DNA of 64,000 nucleotides, taken from Mariniblastus sp. Lineage in GTDB: Bacteria; Planctomycetota; Planctomycetia; Pirellulales; Pirellulaceae. The notes under the pieces are model-generated. The model worked only from the letters and a program-made list of their open reading frames with translations. It was not told the origin of the DNA and did not search any database. Numbering within the stretch: the first letter of the stretch is position 1; each line of letters opens with the position of its first letter. This document shows positions 19,675 to 29,600 of this stretch, one piece after another. The stretch spans positions 19,600 to 83,599 of the forward strand of contig JAPKBL010000004.1 in assembly GCA_028823415.1 (NCBI GenBank), read 5' to 3'. Position numbers and translations under genes: made by a program.

Positions 19675-21006
19675 TTGGTTCCATTGCGAGTGATCGGGAA
19701 AAAGATGACTTCAAAACGAGTTTCGAGGCGGCAGGCGATCAAAGCATCTGCGGCTATTTTTTTACCCGGGGTGTTTGGCGGCCGTAAGTTGGAGCGGTTC
19801 ACGACGCATCGAGATTACCCCCCTCTTCGCAAGATCACCCGCGGACCGGGGCACCACTGGTTTGGTTATTACGACAAACTTGAATTTGATCAATCCAACC
19901 GTTTTGTGCTTTCTAACGAAGTCAATTTTGAGCATCGAACTCCTCGGGCGACCGATGCGATTCAAATTGGGATGGTGGACACCGAGGAAAATGATCGGTG
20001 GATTCATTTGGGGGAAAGTCATGCTTGGGGATGGCAGCAAGGCTGCATGCTTCAGTGGCGGCCAAATTCAAAATCAGAAGTGGTCTGGAATGATCGTGAC
20101 GGCGATCGGCATGTTTGCCGAGTTATGGACGTCACAACCAACAAGGTTCGCACATTGCCGCGACCCATTTATTCGTTAAGTCAGGATGGCAGATGGGCAA
20201 TCACGACCGACTTTTCTCGGATACAACGAATGCGGGCGGGCTATGGCTACGTGGGCTTAACCGATCCGACTGCATCGGAACGTGCTCCTGAAGAATCGGG
20301 AGTGTGGCGGATGAACATGGACACTGGGGAGTCGCAACTTATATTCTCACTTGCCGAGGCTGCGAGAATCAAACATCAGGGTAGTTCGTTGACTGATCAA
20401 TGGAATTATTTTAACCACCTGTTGATTAGCCCGGACAGTTCTCGTTTCATCGTTCTCCATCGATGGAAAAAAGATAACGGCGATGCGAAAAATCCTCAGC
20501 CGTCAGGAGGTTTTACAACCCGAATGTTCACCATCGCTATCGATGGTTCCGATCGATACAATCTCGATCCTTCCGGGAATACATCTCATTTCATTTGGAA
20601 AGACCCGCAACACATTTGTGCCTGGACTCGCCCCAAAAATAAACAAGCCGGGTTTTATCTGCTCCGGGATCGGACACCGGACATGGCATTAGTGGGTGAA
20701 GGTGTAATGAATGAGAATGGCCACAACACTTACGTGCCCAATACCGAGCAGGCGTGGATTTTGAACGACACGTATCCGAGTCGTGGAAAACGAGAGCAAG
20801 TGCCCTATCTATTTCATGTTCCTTCGGGGCAGCGCGTTGACCTCGGAGCATTTCACTCGCCGCCTGATTATCGAGGGGAGTGGCGATGCGACACTCATCC
20901 TCGTTGCAGCAATGACGGCAAGACAGTCGCGATTGACTCGCCTCACGCAGGCGGTGGTCGTCAAATCCACTTGATTGATATCAGCGAAATTATTGCACCG
21001 CGGTAG
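19675..21006 (+). CDS. Tat-exported beta-propeller protein (TolB/oligogalacturonate-lyase-like)
   Basis: RVSRRQAIKASAAIFLPG Tat-like signal; GHHWFGYYDKLEFDQSNRFVLSNEV; repeated propeller blades; WRCDTHPRCSNDGKTVAIDSPHAGGGRQIHLIDIS. Confidence 0.7.
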   Translation: MVPLRVIGKKMTSKRVSRRQAIKASAAIFLPGVFGGRKLERFTTHRDYPPLRKITRGPGHHWFGYYDKLEFDQSNRFVLSNEVNFEHRTPRATDAIQIGMVDTEENDRWIHLGESHAWGWQQGCMLQWRPNSKSEVVWNDRDGDRHVCRVMDVTTNKVRTLPRPIYSLSQDGRWAITTDFSRIQRMRAGYGYVGLTDPTASERAPEESGVWRMNMDTGESQLIFSLAEAARIKHQGSSLTDQWNYFNHLLISPDSSRFIVLHRWKKDNGDAKNPQPSGGFTTRMFTIAIDGSDRYNLDPSGNTSHFIWKDPQHICAWTRPKNKQAGFYLLRDRTPDMALVGEGVMNENGHNTYVPNTEQAWILNDTYPSRGKREQVPYLFHVPSGQRVDLGAFHSPPDYRGEWRCDTHPRCSNDGKTVAIDSPHAGGGRQIHLIDISEIIAPR

Positions 21007-21139
21007 CGCGCCCAGGACCTGGTAATTCACTTCAATCTTCGCTGGATTTGTTTCGGACGAGACGCCAGCGTAATCATGGGTTATCATGTCTAAGGTGCTC
21101 GTCAAACCAACCCTAGAAATCATTTCAGGAATTAAGACT

Positions 21140-22153
21140 ATGAGATGTTGTTCGTTTTTTGTTGCGATCGTATTCGCGATGTTTTTGACCTTGCCGGTGT
21201 TCTCTCAGGAGAATGGAAAGTCGGTTCGAATGGGCTGCGGCATGATGACGTTTGATACCGTTCCCGGCTGGGGATTGCGCCCCGATGGTGCCTCAGCGTT
21301 GGGGCCAACCCATGGCGGTGTTGTGGTTGATAAGTCAGGGAATATTTATACCAGTGCTAAGAAAGGCGTGGTTGTTTTTTCTCCCGACGGAAAAGTTGTT
21401 CATTCTTATCTCGGCAAGGATTTTTCCAATTTGCATGATCTGGAAATTCGATCCGAGGGTGAAAACGAATTTATTTATGGCGCCCGTAATAATGACGCTG
21501 AGGGAATCAAGTTCAATGTAAAGACCGGCGAAATTGTGATGCGGCTGCCGTTTCCGGAGGCTTCGGGTCTGGAATTGAAAAAATTTAATCCGACGGCAAT
21601 CACCGTGGCACCTAACGGAGATATTTTCCTTTCGAACGGCTACGCAAGTAATCATATTTTCAAGTTCGACAAGGACGGGAATTACTTGATGCATTTCGGT
21701 GAAAAAGGCAACGGAATGAAACAGTTCAATACAGCTCACGGGATGACGCTAGATACTAGGTACGACCCGCCACGGCTATTAATCTGCGACCGAAACCACC
21801 AACCCAAAGGGCGGTTGCTCCATTATGATCTCGACGGAAATTTCCTTGAGGAGGTGATTACCGGACTCGGAATGCCAACATCGGTTTCGATTCAGGGTGA
21901 CTACGTTTCGGTACCCGATCTTCACGGGAGATTGGTCATTCTCGACAAGAGCAATACAATCATGGCGGTGCTTGGGCACAATTCGGACCCGAAAACGAGG
22001 GTCAATTTTAATGTCCCACAAGACAAATGGATCGAGGGCATATTTAACGGAACCCATGGATCTCATTGGGATGCAGAGGGCAATCTTTACGTTCAGGATT
22101 GGAACGTTTCCGGCCGGATCATGAAATTGGTTCGCGTGAAAGATGCGAAGTAG
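21140..22153 (+). CDS. Secreted NHL-repeat/6-bladed beta-propeller protein
   Basis: NPTAITVAPNGDIFLSNGYASNHIFKFDKDGNYLMHFGEKGNGMKQFNTAHGMTLD; signal peptide from MRCCSFF (ORF start 21086 trimmed). Confidence 0.85.
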   Translation: MRCCSFFVAIVFAMFLTLPVFSQENGKSVRMGCGMMTFDTVPGWGLRPDGASALGPTHGGVVVDKSGNIYTSAKKGVVVFSPDGKVVHSYLGKDFSNLHDLEIRSEGENEFIYGARNNDAEGIKFNVKTGEIVMRLPFPEASGLELKKFNPTAITVAPNGDIFLSNGYASNHIFKFDKDGNYLMHFGEKGNGMKQFNTAHGMTLDTRYDPPRLLICDRNHQPKGRLLHYDLDGNFLEEVITGLGMPTSVSIQGDYVSVPDLHGRLVILDKSNTIMAVLGHNSDPKTRVNFNVPQDKWIEGIFNGTHGSHWDAEGNLYVQDWNVSGRIMKLVRVKDAK

Positions 22154-22244
22154 CGAGATCGAATGGGGCAATCTGATTTGCAGCGACGTGGGTTAATAAG
22201 AGAGTCCACGATCGCGGCTAATCCGATTCGCTGTAATTTCTATA

Positions 22245-23750
22245 TTAGGCTAGGACGTCTTTGATAACATGGCCATGGACATTGGTTAGTCGTCGTTCCA
22301 GTCCGTTGTGATAATACGTAAGACGTTCGTGATCGAGTCCCATCAAATGTAGCAGTGTCGCATTAAAATCATAAACGCTGGTTTTATTGACAGCTGCTTT
22401 GAATCCAAATTCGTCACTTTCACCATAGCTGAAACCTCGCTTCACGCCTGCCCCGGCCATAAAGCAGGTGAACGCACCCGGGTTGTGATCCCGCCCCGAA
22501 CCGTTCGCTTGCAAAAATGGCATGCGACCAAATTCAGTGGCCCATACAACTAAGGTGTGTTCCAGCATTCCTCGTTGTTTAAGATCTGCAATGAGTGCGG
22601 CCGTCGGTTGGTCCATGATTTCTGCCTGCATGGCGTGCGTGTCGGCAATGTTGGAGTGGGAATCCCAATTCGTAATTCCATTGCCTCCGGCTGGATCGCT
22701 TCCATTAAACAATTGGACAACACGAACACCTTTTTCGAGGAGGCGGCGAGCTAAGAGGCAGTTTTTAGCGTAATCGCCACGCAGTTGACTTCCCCCTTCG
22801 ACACCATAGGCTTTGAGCGTCGACTTGGTTTCGCCGGCAAGATCCATGACGTCGGGCACCGAAGTTTGCATTTTCCCTGCTAATTCATAACTGGCAATTC
22901 GTCCGGCAAGATCGGCGTCGCCCGGATATTTCTCCAGGTGACGTGCGTTCAATCGCTGAAGCAAATTGATAGTACTTGCGTCGGCCTGCGGGGACATGCC
23001 GGCCGGTCGTTGTAAATTGTAGGGAGGGTTTTTAGCAGTGAAGTCTGTACCCTGAAACGCCGCCGGTAAAAATCCGTTCCCGAAATTATTTTTTCCGCTG
23101 CGGGCCAGCCCGCGGGGATCATTGATCGCCACAAACGCTGGAAGTTCTTGGTTTTCTGTACCTAGTGCATAAGTTATCCACGCGCCAAAGGAAGGGAAGC
23201 CTTCCATTGTGAAGCCTGTGTTAACGAAGTTTTCACCCTGAGGATGAGCGCTGGTATCGGTTGAGAGGGCATGGAAAAAACAGAAATCGTCGACCTGTTG
23301 GGCTAAGTTGGGCAGCAAATCTGAGACCATTTTTCCGGTCTCGCCGCGCGGCTTGAAATCCCAAAAAGGTTTGGCGATGTTACCACTTGGCCCTTCAAAA
23401 GTAACCGTTGGAAGTCCCGGCGGTTTTTGGCCGTGTAGCTTGGTAAGCGCTGGCTTGTAATCAAATGTATCGACGTGACTGACGGCGCCGGGGCAATAAA
23501 TGACCAGTACCTGTTTAGCGGGCATTTCAAAGTGAGAGGGTCGCGCGGCATACGGATTATTCGGGTCGATTCCCGGACGAATCGGTACCTTGCCACCAGC
23601 GGTGAGTGGTTTATCGTCAGCGAGTAGGCCGTCGGCCGCCAGCATGCTGGTCAGCGCAATTCCGGCAGTGGAAAGTCCTGCGGTGTGCAGGAAATTGCGC
23701 CGGTCGAGTAGCTTGCGTCCATGGAAAGATATTTTTTCGGGGTTGCTCAT
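22245..23750 (-). CDS. DUF1501 domain-containing protein
   Basis: LLDRRNFLHTAGLSTAG Tat-like signal, VLVIYCPGAVSHVDTFDYKPALTKLHG, VVWATEFGRMPFLQANGSGRDHNPGAFTCFMAGAGVKRG. Confidence 0.95.
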   Translation of the reverse strand: MSNPEKISFHGRKLLDRRNFLHTAGLSTAGIALTSMLAADGLLADDKPLTAGGKVPIRPGIDPNNPYAARPSHFEMPAKQVLVIYCPGAVSHVDTFDYKPALTKLHGQKPPGLPTVTFEGPSGNIAKPFWDFKPRGETGKMVSDLLPNLAQQVDDFCFFHALSTDTSAHPQGENFVNTGFTMEGFPSFGAWITYALGTENQELPAFVAINDPRGLARSGKNNFGNGFLPAAFQGTDFTAKNPPYNLQRPAGMSPQADASTINLLQRLNARHLEKYPGDADLAGRIASYELAGKMQTSVPDVMDLAGETKSTLKAYGVEGGSQLRGDYAKNCLLARRLLEKGVRVVQLFNGSDPAGGNGITNWDSHSNIADTHAMQAEIMDQPTAALIADLKQRGMLEHTLVVWATEFGRMPFLQANGSGRDHNPGAFTCFMAGAGVKRGFSYGESDEFGFKAAVNKTSVYDFNATLLHLMGLDHERLTYYHNGLERRLTNVHGHVIKDVLA

Positions 23751-23812
23751 TACAGACCTGAGGTGGATGCTTTCATTTCAGGGGAACTTAGGACGCGGAG
23801 GGCACTTGTTGA

Positions 23813-26596
23813 TTACGGCAAAAAAGCGAACTCGTTCGAATTTAACAGAGCGCGACAAACAAGGGCCAAACTTTGTTCTTCAGCCAAGGCCAGACACGCT
23901 TTCTTTTCGACTGCATCGGGAGCTCGGCCAAGCAGTAATTCAAAGCAACGATTCACAGCGGCTACCGGTTGATTGTCGGAGTCTTTCATTGCTCGCTGTG
24001 CAATCAATTTTGATTGCTCGATTACGAAATTGCTGTTCAATAGATTGAGCGCTTGAAGCGGTGTCGTGGAGACGGGGCGCTGAGGGCGAACCTGACCGCA
24101 ATCGGGAAAATCAAACGCGGTGAACATTCGGTCATCGACACGTCGCATGCGTTCCTGATAGATCATCCGTCGCCACGTTTTTTCACTGTAGTTGTCGGTG
24201 ACTTCCCATTGGGCGTAGCGTTTTTTGATGTTGTGAATTCGATAGCTTTTTCCGCCAATCGAGGAGTCGAGTGAACCGGAGGCCTGGACAATGGAATCTC
24301 GGATGGCCTCTGCAGTCATCCGTCGTGGTGGGAAGCGCCACAACAATGCCGATCCTGCGTCTCGGGCAAGACCGTCGGCTCGCGGAGAACTGGATTGACG
24401 GAAGGCATCCGACATGACCAACAGGCGAATCATGCGTTTCACTGACCAAGGTTCTTCGGTTGAATTCGTCAATGCTTGACCGGTTGAATTGACGGTCGGA
24501 TCGATCAATTCGCTGGCCAGCCAGTCTAGTAATTCGGGGTGAGTCGGTCTCGCCCCGGCCGCTCCAAAGTCACTGGTGGTTGCCACAATTCCTTGGCCGA
24601 AAATGTGGTGCCAGATTCGATTCACGGCAACGCGTGCAGTTAATGGTTGGTCGGGGGAGGTAAGCCAATGTGCGAATGCCTGCCGCCGTTGTTTACCGGT
24701 CGCCTCGGGCGGGAGGTTGAGGTCGCCATCGATTTCGGTCAGGCCGGAGGCGAACACTTCGTCTCGGGGATTTTCGGGGCTGCCTCGAGAAAGGACGAAA
24801 GTTTTGGAGGGCTGGACAAGTTTAGCAACGAAACTTGGCTTTGGCCCCTCATCGTTCAGCTCGAGGATAAGTTGTTTAATTCGACTCGTGGTAGCGACGT
24901 GTATTTCGTCGTTATTGAGTTGTTTCACTTGATTGGCGATGTAGACTTTTTCCCACTTGCCCTCGTCGTTAAGGACTTCGACGTCAAAGGGGCCAAGGTT
25001 GAACTTGTTGATGTTTACCAAGTAATCGGTCTGCATAAAATCCTGGCGATTGGTGCTGACACGAACGCGATTAACGAATTGAGGTTTGTCGAAAGTGAAT
25101 TGGACCCACGGTTTTTCTTTGCTACCTTTTGGAGATTTGGCAGCCCAGCCCTCGGTACCATATTTTCCGTCGTTGATTTTCCATAGTTCTCCGCGAGGTT
25201 GGGCAAACTTTTTCGGTGCATTGGTTTTGGTTCCGGCGGACGCCAACGCGAGGTTTTTACTCCACTGGACTGGCCCGAGAATCTCGAGCTCATCCAGCCT
25301 TGCGCCTCCCCATTGAAATGAAATTCTGACGGACTGAGTTTTTGTGGATGGGAAATGCATTTCCCGATAGCCGATCCAGTCTTCTTCCCAGAATTTGGTT
25401 TCCTTTAGTTTTTCCCGCTGTTGGCTGATTAATTTATAAATCTCTTGCCCGCGTTTTCGCCGCGGGTGATTTTCACCGAGTTCGGGAAATCGACTTCCAA
25501 ATTCAATATCCTGAAAGACCGCCGTCATCGCGTAATAATCGGTGATCGAAATCGGATCGAATTTATGGTTGTGACATCTCGCACATCCGACCGTCATGCC
25601 GAGTGCTGATGCGCCGACCGTTTGTAGAATTTCATCCATCCGATCGGCGCGAGCTTGGCGTCGGGCGGTTGGTTCCTGTCCGACGGTTGCAACGGGAACG
25701 TGAGGACCGGAAACAAGATAGCCCGTGGCTTCCCCGACGCCCATTGTATCCCCCGCGATTTGTTCCCGAAGAAACTGGTCGTAGGGTTTGTTTTCGTTGA
25801 AACAACGAATCACATAGTCTCGGTAAATCCAAGCGTTCTTTCGGTAGAGATTGCTTTCGGATCCGTTTGTCTCAGCCCAGCGGATCACGTCCAGCCAGTG
25901 TTGAGCCCAGCGCTCTCCAAAATGGGGTGAGGCCAACAATTGGTCTACGAGTTTTGCGTAGGCAGAGTCAGGATCAGATTTGAATTCTCTTGCGAAATTA
26001 GAAATTTGCTCGGGAGTGGGCGCGAGCCCCGTTAGTACGATTGAGGCGCGGCGAATCAAAGAAACCGCATCCGCGGGTTGAGAGAACTGAAGATTCTTGG
26101 ACTCCAGTTTTTGAGTCAAAAACGCGTCGACGGGATTCGTGGGCGTCATTTTGAGGACTGGCGGTCGGATGATGGGCTGAAACGACCAATGGTCAGATTT
26201 TGCGTCTTCGACGGCTTTCATCTGCCCGGGCCAATTGGCGCCCGAGGCAATCCAGCGGGTCAGTAATTCAATTTGCGCGGCTGGGATTTTATCTTCGTCG
26301 GGCGGCATTTCCATGCCTTCATCGGTATGGTTAATGACATCGAGCAAATAACTTTTCTCGGGCGCTCCTGGAACGATCGTTCTCTGGCCGTAGTCGCCTC
26401 CTTTGAGCATCAGCCCGCGACGGTCGAGCCTCATGCCGGATTCCTGCTCTTCTTCGCCGTGGCAATGCGCGCAGTGTTCGGCAAAAATTGGCGCGATTTC
26501 TTTTTCAAAATCTATTTCTTGTCCATCGAGAAAGAGCCCTCCTCGGACGAACGAAAGAATCGCGAATACAGTCGGTAAAATGAAAAACGATTTCAT
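23813..26596 (-). CDS. PSD1 and planctomycete cytochrome C domain protein (DUF1549/DUF1553)
   Basis: CAHCH heme motif (IFAEHCAHCHGEEEQESGMRLDRRG), DUF1549 (AQHWLDVIRWAETNG), DUF1553 (LTARVAVNRIWHHIFGQGIVATTSDFG...RRMTAEAIRDSIVQASG). ORF start 26896 overlaps the upstream gene; MKSFFILPTVFAILSF at 26596 is the plausible start. Confidence 0.95.
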   Translation of the reverse strand: MKSFFILPTVFAILSFVRGGLFLDGQEIDFEKEIAPIFAEHCAHCHGEEEQESGMRLDRRGLMLKGGDYGQRTIVPGAPEKSYLLDVINHTDEGMEMPPDEDKIPAAQIELLTRWIASGANWPGQMKAVEDAKSDHWSFQPIIRPPVLKMTPTNPVDAFLTQKLESKNLQFSQPADAVSLIRRASIVLTGLAPTPEQISNFAREFKSDPDSAYAKLVDQLLASPHFGERWAQHWLDVIRWAETNGSESNLYRKNAWIYRDYVIRCFNENKPYDQFLREQIAGDTMGVGEATGYLVSGPHVPVATVGQEPTARRQARADRMDEILQTVGASALGMTVGCARCHNHKFDPISITDYYAMTAVFQDIEFGSRFPELGENHPRRKRGQEIYKLISQQREKLKETKFWEEDWIGYREMHFPSTKTQSVRISFQWGGARLDELEILGPVQWSKNLALASAGTKTNAPKKFAQPRGELWKINDGKYGTEGWAAKSPKGSKEKPWVQFTFDKPQFVNRVRVSTNRQDFMQTDYLVNINKFNLGPFDVEVLNDEGKWEKVYIANQVKQLNNDEIHVATTSRIKQLILELNDEGPKPSFVAKLVQPSKTFVLSRGSPENPRDEVFASGLTEIDGDLNLPPEATGKQRRQAFAHWLTSPDQPLTARVAVNRIWHHIFGQGIVATTSDFGAAGARPTHPELLDWLASELIDPTVNSTGQALTNSTEEPWSVKRMIRLLVMSDAFRQSSSPRADGLARDAGSALLWRFPPRRMTAEAIRDSIVQASGSLDSSIGGKSYRIHNIKKRYAQWEVTDNYSEKTWRRMIYQERMRRVDDRMFTAFDFPDCGQVRPQRPVSTTPLQALNLLNSNFVIEQSKLIAQRAMKDSDNQPVAAVNRCFELLLGRAPDAVEKKACLALAEEQSLALVCRALLNSNEFAFLP

Positions 26597-26636
26597 AGGA
26601 ATTCTAAAAGACGTTAAAAGGCAGGTTGTTAAGAAG

Positions 26637-29600
26637 TCATTTATTTTTATCAGTTTTTTCGGCTTCGATTTTATGTTTGTGCGCTTGATGCTCGGGCCAA
26701 GAGAGTTTACCGTCACCGTTGGTATCGGCATTCGGGAAACGTTCAAAAAATTTATTTTTCCAGTACTCGCCGTCTCGCTCTGCGGCCGGAATTTCCGCTG
26801 GCTTGGGGCTGTTGGATTTTGTGGGTGAGGTATCGCTCGACTCGGAGGATACGGGGTTTGGCTTGTTTTCACTGGATACTGGCAGCGGTTTGGCAATGAG
26901 TTGAGCCAAGATTTTCAGCCGATTCGTATTATCGCCAGTTCGGGCCTGGTACATATGCTCGGTTGCATTGGCAACGGAGTGAACGAATTCCGGGTAAGCA
27001 CGTCCGGTCACATCGATAAACCCGCACTGGTGGTTCTCGCGGTCTTTTCTTCCGGCAGCGGATTGGTCGATCCACTGAAACCAATGAATACCGATAAATC
27101 GGGGATCCGCAAGTGCCGTCGACAGGTAGTTACTGAATGCTAATCCTCGTTGCCGCTGGTTCCAAGCCGAGGTAAGGCCGGGACTGGGAACGCCTCGATC
27201 TACCGCACCGATATGGAACTCTCCGGCGAGGATGGGCATGTCTACATTGCCGGGAATCTGCCAGGCGCGCACGGTAGAATCGTAGACGTTGACGGAAAAC
27301 ACATCGGCCTGGCCAGCAGCGGCCTGGCCGAGGACATTGGGACCCCGATGGCAGCGGCAGCCCAAAAACAATTTGTTCGGTAAAATTTCGTTAATTACTT
27401 TTTTGGATTTGGCAAAAAAGGCGGTAGCAAAATCGAGATAATAAGGTTCGATATCGCTTCTAGCACCTGCAGGAATCTTGCTTGGATCCGCATGCAGGAC
27501 TGTTTCCCAATGAGCATGATTTGTTTCCCAAGCCTGATTGAGTTGATCAAGGGAAGTATATTTTTCCTTCAGCTGTTTGAGCACCCATTGTTTGGTTGAT
27601 TCGTCATCGGACATTTCAAAAATAGCGGGAGTCAGCCGATCGGGCCATTCAAATTCATTTCCCAGAAACAACCCCAGACAGTAAGGATCGTCTTTTGCCC
27701 ACGTATATTTCTGAAGACATTTCCGCAAGTCGGATTCATAATCATCGCGAAACGGCGAAGGAAGTTTTTCCCTCGTTTGCCACCAGATCGAGGCAATCAG
27801 CGTGTAGGCAGTTTTGGAGTCTTGTTGTAACGGTTGGCTACCCCAAGAGCCGAGTGTGTTGACCCCCCAAGTCCGCATTCGGTCGTGGATTCCATCGCGA
27901 CTGATTTTTTTCCAATTGGGGCCCAAGGCGCGCGCGTAATTCATGGCGGGAAAGTTCACGAATTCCCGACCTTGATTCTTTTGAAGACCGGTCCACCGAA
28001 GGTTGTGGTTTTCATCGGGCAGCCATGCGAAAAAACCAGCGTCGCGTCGTTTTTCAGTGGCCAGTGTGGCCGATTCATTTCCCGCAAGGCAGGCTCCAAC
28101 GGAAAAGAAAAGATAACCTTCGGGGTCGATCAACCACCATCGGCCATCCACTTTTTCAGTTCGAAAATGGCCAGTTGAATTCCGCTTCGGCCCCTCTTTC
28201 CAGCCCCCAAAGCGGCTCCAATTTTTTGAACTCGCAGTTTGCTTCGCGGATTCCAATTCTTCAATAAGCGATGCGGTGAGATCTTCGGTCTGTTTAATTT
28301 TACCCGGCCAATCGAGCGAATTGACTTGTCCCAGTTCGTCTAAATAAGGCATCGCGTGGAGGGCTAGATCGCGTTCTTCCGTGGCCTCCCAGCAAACTAC
28401 AGGATCACTGACGCGAAGATTTATTTTGCCGGTCGATGATTGAATTTCCAGTTTTAAAGTTCGCACATCGGCAGGATAAAATCGTCGCCAATGCATTCTG
28501 TGACCGTTGGGCTTGGACAGTTGGTCGCGAAAAATGGCCGGCCCTTGATAGGTGGATTCTTCTTGTGGAAATGCAAATCCCAGCATCGCAGTTTCCCCCG
28601 AGGGAGCGACTCCGAATCCGACACAATGCCGAGACCAGCCCGTCACGTTACTGTTGTTCAGCTTGCCATCAACGATCGTTACTCCCGATTCTTGATTAAT
28701 GAGCGAGACACCGACTAGACGGTAATTCGAAACATCCCACCTTTCTCCCTCGGCAGGAACGAATTCAATGGATAGCGGGGAGTTGCCTTGGATAATCCAT
28801 TGATCTCCATCCCGCCTGACTGTCCCCGCAGAGTGGGAGCTGACTTTTGATTTCAAGGACTGTTTCGGTTGAAATAATTCAGAGGTGTGAATCTGATTGG
28901 CATTGTCTGGTTTTTGTAGAGTCTTTGCCTGGGTGGCCGAGGAAGGCGACTCAAAAACAGAAGCCGACAAAGGCGTTGTGCTGCGTTGGCTTTCCACGAT
29001 CCGTTTTAATTCCGCACGCATTTGAAGGACTCTGGTCTGTTGTGTTTCGTCCATCAACAGATCGTTCGTTTCTTTCAAATCAGAGGCTAGATTAAATAAA
29101 TGAAGAGGCTTCTGCTCGCGCGATGTGATTAGTTTCCAGTCGCCCATCCGCACCATTTTCGCGAGTTGCTGCCCATAGCGAGGTTCGGCGTTGGCTTGGA
29201 CGAATAGTGTTTTTCGAATCGAACCGGGTTGGTCGCCGCTTAGTACCGAGAGAAAAGACTCGCTATCGAGCCCTTGGTCGGGTGCGACTGCTTGCCCTGT
29301 CAAGTCGGCAAATGTCGCATAAATGTCCTGGAGTCCGACCAAGGCATCGGAACGACTTCCGGGCGCGATGACTGATCCGACTGGTGTGCCGTCGCCCCAT
29401 CTAACGATCATGGGAATACGATGGCCTCCCTCCCAGATCGAGGCTTTGCTGCCGCGAAGTCCGCCGCATGAATCGTGCCCCAGTTTTTTAGCTTCCGGCT
29501 TGCCTCTTGAAAGCCCACCATTGTCACTGGCAAAAAGAATCAGTGTGTTGTCTAGTTCGCCGTGTTGACGAAGTCGATCTATCATTTTCCCGAGCGTCAC

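Noticed and set aside
24647-25186. 179-aa plus-strand ORF antisense to the PSD1 cytochrome gene
   Set aside because: Shadow ORF opposite a confidently assigned gene; no family motif.
26597-26896. N-terminal extension of the 1027-aa PSD1 ORF
   Set aside because: Overlaps the C-terminus of the upstream GH50-sulfatase in another frame; a good signal-peptide start exists at 26596.
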